Notes under the pieces: generated by a model
What the model was told of the DNA's origin: nothing
What the model saw: only the letters and a program-made list of their open reading frames with translations
Database searches by the model: none
Position numbers and translations under genes: made by a program
Origin: Methylococcaceae bacterium
Lineage (GTDB): Bacteria; Pseudomonadota; Gammaproteobacteria; Methylococcales; Methylococcaceae
NCBI GenBank assembly: GCA_005792805.1
Contig: SXQV01000201.1
Span: 1-28,605, forward strand
Length of the DNA stretch: 28,605 bases
Direction: 5' to 3'
In this document: one piece after another, positions 1 to 8,080 of the stretch
Position numbering within the stretch: position 1 is the stretch's first letter
How the letters are laid out: each line of letters opens with the position of its first letter

Positions 1-1073
1 ACCAGCACCGTCGGTCCTTCCAGCGTGGCGAGCAAGTCGATTGCGGCCTGCACGGAGTCGGGATTGGCATTATAGGTGTCGTCGATGACCGTGGCCCCGG
101 TGGTTGCGTGCTGGATGACGCCACGGCCCGTCACGGGAGAGAAAGCCTCCAGTCCTTGCCGAATGCTGTCGGGCCCGATGCCGGCAGCGAATGCGGCCGC
201 CGCTGCTGCCGCTGCGTTATGGGCGTTATGGGCACCGGCCAAACGCAGCCCGATTTCGATTGGACCGGCCGGTGTATCAAGGCTGACCCGTATACCGCTT
301 GGCACCGGCTGAAAACGGGCACTGATGGTGGCCGCTTGGCGGAAACCAAAATCGACAATGCGCCGGTTACCCGCCAGCTCGCGCCAAATGGGCGCGCAAT
401 CGTCATCGGCAGGGAATACTGCCACGCCATCCGCTGGCAGGGCGGCAATTGATGCCCCGTTTTCATGGGCGGTGGCTTCGACGGTGCCCATGAACTCCTG
501 GTGCTCGCGCTGTGCATTGTTGACCAGAGCGATCGTGGGTTGGGCCAGCTGTGCCAGATAGGCAATTTCGCCAGGGTGGTTCATGCCCAGCTCGACTACG
601 GCTTGACGATGCCCGGGAGCCAGGCGGAACAGGGTCAGTGGCAGGCCGATGTCGTTGTTGAGATTACCCCGGGTGGCCAGCCGGCCTTCTTCCCCGGAAG
701 CGGCCGCGAGGATTGCTGCCAGCATTTGCGTTACGGTCGTCTTGCCGTTGCTGCCCGTCACGGTGATGACAGGCAGAGCAAAGCGGGCCCGCCAGCCAGC
801 CGCCGCTGCACCCAGCGCCAGACGGGTATCGGGCACCATGATCTGGGCAACGTCCAGTGGCAGAGGACGCTCCACCACCACGGCAACAGCCCCCCCGGCA
901 ACGGCTTGACCGGCAAAGTCATGTGCGTCGAATCGCTCCCCCTTTAGCGCAAAAAACACGCAGTCTCCGGGCAGGTGGCGGGTGTCGGTACTGACCTGCT
1001 GGAACAGAATGTCTGGCTTGCCCGTCAGGGTGGCCTGAGGCAGCAGGCCGGTCAGTTCGCCGAGGGTCATCAT
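1..1073 (-). CDS. murF: UDP-N-acetylmuramoyl-tripeptide--D-alanyl-D-alanine ligase, 3' end outside window
   Basis: MurF joins D-Ala-D-Ala to UDP-MurNAc-tripeptide in the last cytoplasmic step of peptidoglycan precursor synthesis. I translated the open frame that runs off the left edge: about 357 codons are visible of a usual length near 450. An N-terminal Mur-ligase domain (MMTLGELTGLLPQ) is followed by the ATP-binding P-loop VTGSNGKTT near residues 105-113. A central-domain motif NNAQREHQEF and a C-terminal VTGRGV / DDTYNANPDS segment follow; the last is typical of MurF. The start is ATG at 1073 or the adjacent ATG at 1070; an AGGA lies about 10 bases upstream. It is last in a minus-strand series after the Sua5 gene (58-base gap). 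The usual upstream partner murE is absent here. The family call is secure; the C-terminus cannot be seen. Confidence 0.95.
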   Translation of the reverse strand, partial: MMTLGELTGLLPQATLTGKPDILFQQVSTDTRHLPGDCVFFALKGERFDAHDFAGQAVAGGAVAVVVERPLPLDVAQIMVPDTRLALGAAAAGWRARFALPVITVTGSNGKTTVTQMLAAILAAASGEEGRLATRGNLNNDIGLPLTLFRLAPGHRQAVVELGMNHPGEIAYLAQLAQPTIALVNNAQREHQEFMGTVEATAHENGASIAALPADGVAVFPADDDCAPIWRELAGNRRIVDFGFRQAATISARFQPVPSGIRVSLDTPAGPIEIGLRLAGAHNAHNAAAAAAAAFAAGIGPDSIRQGLEAFSPVTGRGVIQHATTGATVIDDTYNANPDSVQAAIDLLATLEGPTVL

Positions 1074-1131
1074 GGGGCTAGAGTCCTGTCAGTAAGGCGG
1101 GGTGAGGCCGCGTGGGGCGGCTTGGAATAAT

Positions 1132-2109
1132 TCAGGGTTCGGCGAGTGAGTGCCTGACGTCATGGCTGGCTCGGCCCAGCCGGTCATTGATTGCCCGCCA
1201 GGCCGGATCGTCAGGTGGTTGCTCGACGAGAATGACATCCAGTCCCCGCTGGTCGAGGTCGCGGAGTGCCGCATACAGTGCTTGACCATAGCCGGTGGCG
1301 TGTTCCGGCATGGGCCAGGTCAGGATGCCGGCTGAAAACTGAAGGGGAGTACGCTGCATCACGGCCAGCCGCTGGTTCTGGCTGATTAAATTGACGGCGG
1401 CGGCAACCAGGTTTTCGGTCGGGCAGATCAGCATCCGCGTGTGTGGAGCGTAGTGGGAATCCAGCATACCGGGCGCGCGCACCGTGGTTTGAGTCCCTGT
1501 CAGGATGGTCTCACCGAGAGCGATCTCCAGCTCGGCCTGGGAAATTGCGCCGGGCCGGAGCAGCCGGGGTTGCTCATCGATGAGGCTGAGGATGGTGGAT
1601 TCCAGCCCGACACGGCAATTGCCCCCTTCCAGAATCAGGTCTACGTCATCGCCGAGCTCATCCCGCACGTGGACGGCGCGGGTCGGGCTGACCCGGCCGA
1701 AACGGTTGGCCGAGGGGGCGGCGATGCCGCCGCCGAAGGCGCGGAGTAATTCCAGAGCGACCGGATGATCCGGCATCCGCAGGCCGACGCTGTCCTGCCC
1801 GCCCGTCACTTCCATTGGTGCCTTGCCGCGCTTGAGTATCAGCGTCAGCGGGCCGGGCCAGAAGCATCCGGCCAGCCGTCTGGCGGCGGGAGGAATCTCC
1901 CGTGCCCATTCCGGCATCATCCCGGCGTCGCCAATGTGGACGATCAGCGGATGGTTGGCGGGCCGGCCCTTGATGGTGAAAATCCGCTGGGTGGCGGCTG
2001 GGTTGCTGGCATCTGCCCCGAGGCCATAGACGGTCTCGGTTGGGAAGGCCACTACGCCCCCCCGGCGCAGCTGCTCGACGGCCAGGGTAATGTCGGTGGT
2101 GATGGCCAT
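1132..2109 (-). CDS. L-threonylcarbamoyladenylate synthase (Sua5/YrdC family, two-domain form)
   Basis: This enzyme makes threonylcarbamoyl-AMP from threonine, bicarbonate and ATP, the first step of the t6A37 modification of ANN-decoding tRNAs. The N-terminal YrdC fold is clear: VVAFPTETVYGLGADA near residues 20-35 and the binding motif IKGRPANHPLIVHI near 45-58. A Sua5-type C-terminal domain follows the linker PGMLDSHYAPHTR. About 325 residues matches the long Sua5 form rather than the short TsaC. I chose ATG 2109 (MAITTD) because homologous proteins usually begin close to this point. A TTG at 2148 would overlap the stop of the glyoxalase gene and has a GGAA upstream, so translational coupling from there, adding 13 residues, is possible. 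No strong ribosome site precedes 2109. Confidence 0.93.
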   Translation of the reverse strand: MAITTDITLAVEQLRRGGVVAFPTETVYGLGADASNPAATQRIFTIKGRPANHPLIVHIGDAGMMPEWAREIPPAARRLAGCFWPGPLTLILKRGKAPMEVTGGQDSVGLRMPDHPVALELLRAFGGGIAAPSANRFGRVSPTRAVHVRDELGDDVDLILEGGNCRVGLESTILSLIDEQPRLLRPGAISQAELEIALGETILTGTQTTVRAPGMLDSHYAPHTRMLICPTENLVAAAVNLISQNQRLAVMQRTPLQFSAGILTWPMPEHATGYGQALYAALRDLDQRGLDVILVEQPPDDPAWRAINDRLGRASHDVRHSLAEP

Positions 2110-2144
2110 GTCAGCGAGAGGGCATGGTGGCGGCCGGGCTGGGG

Positions 2145-2540
2145 TCAATGGGTTCCGCTGCCTTTCTGGATGAACTCGATCTTGTAGCCATCCGGGTCGG
2201 CGGCAAAGGCAATGATGGTCGTGCCATGTTGCATTGGTCCGGCTTCACGCAGGACACTGCCGCCGCGCCGGCGGGTGAGGTCACAGGCTCGGGCGGCATC
2301 GTCGACTTCAATCGCGATATGGCCGAAGCCGGTGCCAAGGTCATAGTGATCGGTATCCCAGTTATGGGTCAGTTCGATCACGGTGCCGTCCTTTTCATCC
2401 TGATAGCCGACGAAAGCCAGGGTGAACTTGCCGTCCGGGTAATCGTGCTGGCGCAGGAGACGCATACCGAGCACTTCGGTGTAAAAGGCGATTGAGCGAT
2501 CCAGATTGCCCACCCGGATCATGGTGTGAAGAATTCTCAT
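2145..2540 (-). CDS. gloA: lactoylglutathione lyase (glyoxalase I)
   Basis: Glyoxalase I converts the methylglyoxal-glutathione hemithioacetal to S-lactoylglutathione in the cytoplasm. The 131-residue protein is a single VOC-fold unit of the bacterial type. The four metal ligands fall at H5, E56, H74 and E122, the positions used in E. coli GlxI, which points to the Ni/Co class; the long insertions of the Zn enzymes are absent. The motif DPDGYKIEF near the C-terminus is typical. It follows the SPOR gene by 40 bases and its TGA overlaps a possible TTG start of the Sua5 gene, so it is probably cotranscribed with its neighbours. Confidence 0.95.
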   Translation of the reverse strand: MRILHTMIRVGNLDRSIAFYTEVLGMRLLRQHDYPDGKFTLAFVGYQDEKDGTVIELTHNWDTDHYDLGTGFGHIAIEVDDAARACDLTRRRGGSVLREAGPMQHGTTIIAFAADPDGYKIEFIQKGSGTH

Positions 2541-2580
2541 GGTGTTTTACGGTAGGTGGTCGCTGCGGTTGGGAAAGGGC

Positions 2581-3117
2581 TTATTCCGCCGGCGTCTGCA
2601 TGATGCTGTCGATGTTTCTGTCCCGCAGAAACAGCCGGACCTGGCTGGCATCGGGGATGGTCTGGTATGGCCCCAACTTTACCCGATACCAGCGGGTGTA
2701 TTCCAGATTGATCTGTTCCAGCCTGGGTTTGAGTTTCGCAAAAGCCTCCAGCCGGGTTTTCAAGGCCTCGGCTTGCTCCTGACTTTTGAATGCGCCCAAC
2801 TGAAGGTAATACTGACCCACGACCGGCGCTTTTCCCTGTCGAACCTCTCGCTTCTCGCTCCTGATGGCACTTTCCGGGATTTTCTGCTCGCTATCGGGGA
2901 GTAATTTGAAAAAGCTGAATTGCGGTTCCGGCGGAGACGGCATGGCGAGCAGCGCCGGGCGGCTTTGGCCTGATTCGGACCCATGCCGTGGCAGGGTCAG
3001 GGCAGCGATGCCCGTCAACAGGCCGATAGCCAGCAGGCTCCATCCCAATCGGGTGAAGAGGGGGCTACGCTTTTTTTTCCGAAAAGCCGGGACGCGATGT
3101 TTTAGGTCTTGCGGCAT
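2581..3117 (-). CDS. SPOR-domain inner-membrane protein, FtsN-like
   Basis: SPOR domains bind denuded septal peptidoglycan, and proteins of this layout often act in cell division. The sequence shows a short basic cytoplasmic N-terminus (RKKKRS at 13-18), one membrane helix at about residues 24-42, a linker to about residue 95, and a C-terminal SPOR repeat unit from about residue 97 to the end (YYLQLGAFKSQEQAEALKTR, then WYRVKLGPYQT). It starts 3 bases after the argS stop, so the two are almost certainly cotranscribed; argS next to an ftsN-like gene is a common proteobacterial arrangement. The name FtsN is not secure because the protein is short and the essential FtsN motif cannot be identified by eye. 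Confidence 0.88.
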   Translation of the reverse strand: MPQDLKHRVPAFRKKKRSPLFTRLGWSLLAIGLLTGIAALTLPRHGSESGQSRPALLAMPSPPEPQFSFFKLLPDSEQKIPESAIRSEKREVRQGKAPVVGQYYLQLGAFKSQEQAEALKTRLEAFAKLKPRLEQINLEYTRWYRVKLGPYQTIPDASQVRLFLRDRNIDSIMQTPAE

Positions 3118-3120
3118 GGA

Positions 3121-4881
3121 TTACATCGATTCCGGTGCCGACACATCGAGCAAGGTGAGGCCGTTGGCGATGACCTGGCGCACGGCGGCAATCAGGTTCA
3201 GGCGAGCGTCGCGGAGGTCGGCGTCCTCGACCAGAAACTGGTGCGAGTTGTAATAGGTATGCAGTTCAGCCGCAAGGTCGCGCAGATAGTGGATGAGATG
3301 ATGCGGTGCATGCTGCAGGGCGGATTGTTCGATCACTTCCGGGTAGCGGGCGAGCACCCCAACTAGCGAGATCTCATTGGCTTCGGTCAGGCGGCCGAGA
3401 TGCGCCATACCACTGGCCAGATTGCGTGGCAGGCCTTTTTCGTCGAGCTGGCGGAACACGCTGCACACGCGGGCATGGGCATACTGGACGTAATAGACCG
3501 GATTCTCGTTGGTGCGCGAGGTGGCCAGTTTGAGGTCGAAATCCATGTGCTGGTCTGACTTGCGCATCACGTAGAAGAAACGGGCAGCGTCCTTGCCGAC
3601 TTCGTTGCGCAGCTGACGCAGCGTTACGAAGTCGCCTGAGCGGGTCGACATCTGTACCTTTTCATCGCCACGATAAAGCACGGCAAACTGCACCAGCAGT
3701 ACTTCAAGTTTGTCGCGTGCGCCGCCCAGTGCTTCGATGGCCGCCTTTACCCTCGGGATATATCCATGGTGATCGGCCCCCCAGATGTTGATGATGCGGT
3801 CGAAGCCGCGTTCCAGCTTCTGCATGTGGTAGGCGATGTCGGAGGCGAAGTAGGTCATCTGACCGTTTTCGCGCACGACTACGCGGTCTTTTTCGTCGCC
3901 GAGGCGCGTCGAGGCAAACCACGTTGCGCCATCCTGATGGTAGAGGTAGCCGGCGTCCCGCAGTTTTTCCAGCGAACGATCGACGGAGCCAGACTCGGTC
4001 AGGCCGCGCTCGGAGAACCACGCCTCATAGCGCACCCCGAATTCCTCCAGATCCTGCCGGATGTCGGCGAGGATGTCGTTGAGCCCGGCGTCAAAAACAA
4101 GGCGATAGTCGACGGGGCCGAGCAGTTCCTTGGCTTTATTTACCAGTGCGTCGATATGCGTTTCCTTGTCGCCGCCCTGCGGTTCGTCGGCGGGAATACC
4201 GGCGAAAACTTCGCTGGCTGGCCGGCGCAGCCGCTCCCCTTCGGTCTTGTGCAGGTCGAAGGCAATGGTACGGACGTATTCGCCACGGTAGCCATTGCTG
4301 GGAAATATCAGGGTGTCGCCGCATTCTTCCAGGTAACGCAGCCAGACGCTGGCGGCGAGGATGTCCATCTGCCGGCCGGCGTCGTTGACGTAATATTCGC
4401 GCTGTACGTCGAAACCAATGGCCGCCAGCAGGTTGGCAACCACCGCGCCATAGGCTGCGCCACGGCCATGGCCGACGTGCAGGGGGCCGGTCGGGTTGGC
4501 GGAGACGAATTCGACCTGAACCCGTTTTCCCGCGCCGGACTGACTTTTGCCATATTCATGGCCGGCTTCGTGGATGTTCCGGACCACGCCGAACTGGGCC
4601 TGCGGGTCGATGAAGAAGTTGATGAATCCGGGCCCCGCCATTTCGACCTTGGTTACGCTGGGGTCAGCGGGCAGGACGGCCATGATTTTTTCTGCAAGAG
4701 CCCTTGGGTTGCTGCGTGCCGGCTTGGCCAGCGTCATCGCCCGATTGGTGGCGTAGTCGCCGTGCTGGGCATCCCGGGCGCGCTCCACCAGGCAGGGGAG
4801 GTCCAGTTTAGCCGGTAAGGTGCCGTCCTTTTCAAGGATGGCAATCGCTTCCTGCAGCAATCTTTCCAGGCGTTTTTTCAT
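3121..4881 (-). CDS. argS: arginine--tRNA ligase
   Basis: Class Ia aminoacyl-tRNA synthetase that charges tRNA-Arg. The 586 residues match the usual length. An N-terminal Add-1 domain with the typical AGPGFINFF (about 82-90) is followed by SANPTGPLHVGHGRG, whose HVGH (135-138) is the HIGH signature. YYVNDAGRQMD (163-173), WGADHHGYIPR (367-377) and a KMSKS-region KVQMSTRSGDFVTL (408-421) follow; the degenerate KMSKS is normal in this family. The C-terminal DALR anticodon-binding domain includes YYVQYAHAR. The start ATG at 4881 gives the expected N-terminus, but the bases before it (CCCCTCCGA) contain no Shine-Dalgarno, so initiation must use other features. A likely promoter lies at 4916-4945, making this the first gene of the minus-strand housekeeping series. 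Confidence 0.98.
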   Translation of the reverse strand: MKKRLERLLQEAIAILEKDGTLPAKLDLPCLVERARDAQHGDYATNRAMTLAKPARSNPRALAEKIMAVLPADPSVTKVEMAGPGFINFFIDPQAQFGVVRNIHEAGHEYGKSQSGAGKRVQVEFVSANPTGPLHVGHGRGAAYGAVVANLLAAIGFDVQREYYVNDAGRQMDILAASVWLRYLEECGDTLIFPSNGYRGEYVRTIAFDLHKTEGERLRRPASEVFAGIPADEPQGGDKETHIDALVNKAKELLGPVDYRLVFDAGLNDILADIRQDLEEFGVRYEAWFSERGLTESGSVDRSLEKLRDAGYLYHQDGATWFASTRLGDEKDRVVVRENGQMTYFASDIAYHMQKLERGFDRIINIWGADHHGYIPRVKAAIEALGGARDKLEVLLVQFAVLYRGDEKVQMSTRSGDFVTLRQLRNEVGKDAARFFYVMRKSDQHMDFDLKLATSRTNENPVYYVQYAHARVCSVFRQLDEKGLPRNLASGMAHLGRLTEANEISLVGVLARYPEVIEQSALQHAPHHLIHYLRDLAAELHTYYNSHQFLVEDADLRDARLNLIAAVRQVIANGLTLLDVSAPESM

Positions 4882-4915
4882 TCGGAGGGGTACGGCGGGG
4901 GTGAATGGGCCGCTT

Positions 4916-4945
4916 ATTATCCTTAAAACCCGGCGGGGATGACAA
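4916..4945 (-). promoter_or_regulatory. candidate sigma70 promoter of argS
   Basis: On the minus strand TTGTCA (4945-4940) matches the -35 consensus at five of six positions. It is followed after 18 bases by GATAAT (4921-4916), also five of six. Transcription would begin near 4909, giving a leader of about 27 bases before argS. The -35 box lies in the loop of the hairpin that ends the upstream TIR gene, and the spacer runs through one of its arms. Confidence 0.5.
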
Positions 4946-4963
4946 TCACGCCGGGTTTTAAGG
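4921..4963 (-). terminator. intrinsic terminator of the TIR-STAND-TPR gene
   Basis: A perfect 15-base inverted repeat, CCTTAAAACCCGGCG (4921-4935) and CGCCGGGTTTTAAGG (4949-4963), is separated by a 13-base loop. The core AAAACCCGGCG / CGCCGGGTTTT has a T-run in the 3' arm on either strand, so it can work in both directions. The TAA stop of the TIR gene (4960-4958) lies inside the first transcribed arm. Confidence 0.7.
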
Positions 4964-7933
4964 CGCTGGGTTGGCTTCAGCGGCCTGGACTCGGGCCAGC
5001 CGGCGCAGATCTGCTTCGTGACGTTCGGTCAAACGTCCAATTTTGTGGCGGAGCCAGCCGAGATCCTCACGTAGCAGGGTGTTTTCGGGGAACTCAATGG
5101 CGAGTTGTTCGATGATGCCGCGTGCGGTTTGATATTGGGAAAGGGCGGCGACCGTGTTTTTTTCCAGTTCGCGGCTGCGCCCCAGCTTGATCTGAACCGC
5201 TGCAATATCGCGGCGGCGAATGCCTTCGAAGGCCGAGCGGTAGGCTGGATCTTCGGCGATTACCAGAAAATGCTGGAAATGCTGGTCAGCCTCGATGGGA
5301 TCGTCCAGACCACTCAGGGTATCGCCCAGGTTGTTGTGGCAGATGGCGACATCCCTTTGCCATTCAGGGTTGCCGGGCTGAAGGCGGGCTGCGTTATCGG
5401 CGATGGCCAGGGCAGTGCGATAGCGGTTGAGCGCCCCGGACAGGTCATCCTTCGATCGCAGGATGTCGCCAATACGATTGTGGATGGTTGCCGACGCGCG
5501 GGCGTACTGAACCTGATCGCGATGGGTTTCAGTCAGTTTCTGGAAATGAGCGAGCGCATGGTCCAGCTGGATCATCGCCGTTTCTGTATCTTTCAGGCTG
5601 ACATGCAGCTCCGCGAGATCGGCGTGGCTGGTTGCCAGGTCGAACTCCAGTGAACTCTCTTCCGGTGTGAGGTGAAGCAGTTTGCCAATCAAGCCATGCA
5701 CGGTTTGCTGGCATTGCAGGGCACCTTCGGTGTCTCCCAGTTCTTTTTGGAGGCTCCCGATTTTGATGTTCAACCGCAGCGGGTCACGCAGACGATCCTG
5801 TCCCAAGGTTTCCTGTTTGGCGATTAAGGTGCGGATGCCGAGACTTTTCCGGAAATGATCCAACGCGGATGCGGGGTCTTTTTGTTCTACCAGCAAATCG
5901 CCGAGCTGTTCCTGAATTCGGGCAAAATCCCGCTGCCGCGCACCATTCTGCGGGTCAATCGCCATGGCTCTTACCAGGTAGGCGCTGGCGGCCCGATATG
6001 ACTGCATTGCGCGATTGCGTGCACCATTCATGAGATCCAGGTCGGCGAGATGGATAGCCAGACGGATGCGTCCGGTGATTTCGGCGGCACTGTCCTCCGG
6101 CTCGATTGGGCGGTCGCGCAGGTCGTCTATCAGTTTTCGCCCGTGAGCCGCCAGCGCGTTGAGGCGGTTCCAGTCATGCTTGGCGTGGCATGCTTCGGCG
6201 ATGACATAGAGGGCTTGCAGCGCGGATTCTTTCAACAAGAGTTGCCGTGGTGAAACGGCCACTACCTGATTGATCGTCTTGCTCGCCAGATCACAGATTT
6301 GCAGCGCATTGTCGGTGGGCGTTGCCAGGCCCTGTTTTACCAGGCTGGCTGTTCCTGCTTCGATGTAGGATCGGGCAGTGTCGGGCGACAGGGGGACTTC
6401 CTGGGGTTCATTAAGGAAAATGGTGAAGAGGTCTTCTTTCCGGTCGTCGGCGCTTAAACCACTTAGAACCAGACACTCCACCAGGAAATCCTGAGGCAGA
6501 GGCGAATCCCCTAATTCGGCGGCCAGTCTGAGTATGTCCCGGGCGGAACCATGGAGTGTTCGCAGGGTTTCCAGGATCACGGCCGCGCAGGCGGTTTCTT
6601 TGGCTTCGGGGAACTGCCCTGGCCAGCGCTGGCTGAGTTCGCTGGCCGGCCGGTTTTTCTTTTCGAGTTTTTGTAGCAACCAGCCGAAAGTCGCATGCCG
6701 GTGGCGCCGATGTCCTTCTGCCAGTGCGGCGATCATGGTGATGAAGCGAGGATGACGGCCTACCGTGCCGGTTAGCCAATTTGCCGCCTCCAGTTCTTCT
6801 CCGCGTACTGGCGGTTTGCCATGAGTGAGCGCGATGTTGCCGGCCTGCTCATCCAGAATCGGCAGGTGGATGGGCTCTCCCCTGTGGTCATAGCGCTGGC
6901 TACGGGTGACGAAAATGGTGTGTCCCAGCCGCATGGCTTGATTATGCGGGGCGGGAGCCATCCATTGATGAAGCACAGGGCCGTTAATCCCTTCCGGGAC
7001 GTCGTCGACTATCCAGAGAAAAGGCTTGCCCAGGTCATGTAAGTGATGCCCTAAATCGGCGATCAAGCTGTCCAGCGGGATATGTCCGTCGCGCTCGGTG
7101 CCAGGACTGAGCTGGCTGAGTAATGCCAGTAGTTGCGGTTTTAGTGCGGGATTTACGCTGAGTTCTCTCAGCCTCGCCGCAGGGACTGCCTCGCGTGCCG
7201 AAAGGCGGAATATCCCTCCCGGATAGGCTGCGCCGAAGCGGAAGGCGTATTCCCGGGTGAGGGTGGACTTGCCCAGCCCGGGTGCGCCCGATACCACAAT
7301 GGAAGGCGCGGGATGGCCGTTCTGGCGGCTGGTGGAGGGTGGGTTTAAGCCGTTGTGAATATCCCAGAGTTCGCGCTCCCTGCCGGCAAAAAAGGCGGGG
7401 TCCTGGGTTAGGGTGTCGTATGGTTCGCGCCAGCCCACCTGTGTCTGAGGGTAAAGTCCACCGAGAGTGCCATTCAGCCGCTTACAGCAGGCATCAATTT
7501 TTTCTGCCAGCACGGTGAGTGTCTGCGTATCGAGTTCATCCGTGGCGGGGGCAATAATCCGGTGCCTGAGGTGCAATGGATAGATGTGCTTCAGGCCTGA
7601 CTCGGCGTTGACCACCAGAATTCGTTCCGCCGCAGAAGGGGGCTCTTGTCCTTGCGCAATCCAGGCCATGGCGAGATGCGTCTGGCATCCCCGTGACCGG
7701 AAGAAACCTTCGGATGCCCATACGAGAAAGCTTTTGGAGATGGCGAGTTTTGGCTGAAGGCCGCTGCCGGAGTCACCTTCAAAGGCGAAGCTGGAGATCC
7801 CCCTCACCGCCAGCGCAGCCGTCAGTCGTTTGACGGCTATGGCAGAAGACGGGTCATGACAGATGAAAACGTCGTGGGGGCCGGACAAAGGGGATGCTCC
7901 TGCCGAAAAAGTCAGGTTCGAAATGGGGCGCAT
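4958..7933 (-). CDS. TIR domain / STAND P-loop NTPase / TPR protein (NLR-like)
   Basis: About 991 residues. With ATG 7933 as start, residues 20-145 look like a TIR domain (HDVFICHDPSS, then AALAVRGISSFAFEGD). A short WREPY / FFAGRERELWDI linker leads to an NB-ARC/STAND NTPase: P-loop SGAPGLGKST (about 215-224), Walker B FLWIVDD (about 305-311) and an IFVTR sensor (about 340-344). From about 625 to 975 the sequence is helical TPR-like repeats (HNRIGDILRSKDDLSGALNR, CHNNLGDTLSGLDD). Bacterial proteins of this layout act as ligand-sensing signal or defence switches: repeats sense, the NTPase oligomerises, TIR is the effector. Here the position of the TIR catalytic glutamate appears to be His86 (CQTH after the GFF strand), so NADase activity is doubtful. 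ATG 8011 would add 26 residues but lacks a ribosome site; GGGA precedes 7933. Neighbours are housekeeping genes, so function is inferred from domains alone. Confidence 0.85.
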   Translation of the reverse strand: MRPISNLTFSAGASPLSGPHDVFICHDPSSAIAVKRLTAALAVRGISSFAFEGDSGSGLQPKLAISKSFLVWASEGFFRSRGCQTHLAMAWIAQGQEPPSAAERILVVNAESGLKHIYPLHLRHRIIAPATDELDTQTLTVLAEKIDACCKRLNGTLGGLYPQTQVGWREPYDTLTQDPAFFAGRERELWDIHNGLNPPSTSRQNGHPAPSIVVSGAPGLGKSTLTREYAFRFGAAYPGGIFRLSAREAVPAARLRELSVNPALKPQLLALLSQLSPGTERDGHIPLDSLIADLGHHLHDLGKPFLWIVDDVPEGINGPVLHQWMAPAPHNQAMRLGHTIFVTRSQRYDHRGEPIHLPILDEQAGNIALTHGKPPVRGEELEAANWLTGTVGRHPRFITMIAALAEGHRRHRHATFGWLLQKLEKKNRPASELSQRWPGQFPEAKETACAAVILETLRTLHGSARDILRLAAELGDSPLPQDFLVECLVLSGLSADDRKEDLFTIFLNEPQEVPLSPDTARSYIEAGTASLVKQGLATPTDNALQICDLASKTINQVVAVSPRQLLLKESALQALYVIAEACHAKHDWNRLNALAAHGRKLIDDLRDRPIEPEDSAAEITGRIRLAIHLADLDLMNGARNRAMQSYRAASAYLVRAMAIDPQNGARQRDFARIQEQLGDLLVEQKDPASALDHFRKSLGIRTLIAKQETLGQDRLRDPLRLNIKIGSLQKELGDTEGALQCQQTVHGLIGKLLHLTPEESSLEFDLATSHADLAELHVSLKDTETAMIQLDHALAHFQKLTETHRDQVQYARASATIHNRIGDILRSKDDLSGALNRYRTALAIADNAARLQPGNPEWQRDVAICHNNLGDTLSGLDDPIEADQHFQHFLVIAEDPAYRSAFEGIRRRDIAAVQIKLGRSRELEKNTVAALSQYQTARGIIEQLAIEFPENTLLREDLGWLRHKIGRLTERHEADLRRLARVQAAEANPAP

Positions 7934-8080
7934 TGTATCCCGAATGTTTCGCGGACGATTGATTGAAGATTCATCTCGTCGCGGCTGGTGCAGATCAAAT
8001 GTCACCAGCATGCCTGCACGGAATTCCCATTGTTTGTGTATGATTTGACTTGGTTTTCACCCCCATTGACTCATTCCTTG

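Noticed and set aside
3766..4818. 350-codon open frame on the plus strand
   Set aside because: It is antisense to argS, whose translation matches a known family over its full length; the antisense frame shows no recognisable domain.
5105..5653. 182-codon open frame on the plus strand
   Set aside because: It is antisense to the TPR region of the TIR-STAND gene and shows no family features.
7988..8080. GTG start giving a 31-residue extension of the MlaE-like permease
   Set aside because: The extension has no family resemblance, overlaps the alternative start of the divergent gene, and ATG 8081 directly precedes the STAS domain.
4958..8080. Mobile defence island or genomic island around the TIR gene
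   Set aside because: No transposase, integrase, tRNA, direct repeats or further defence genes are seen, and the flanking genes are ordinary chromosomal ones.
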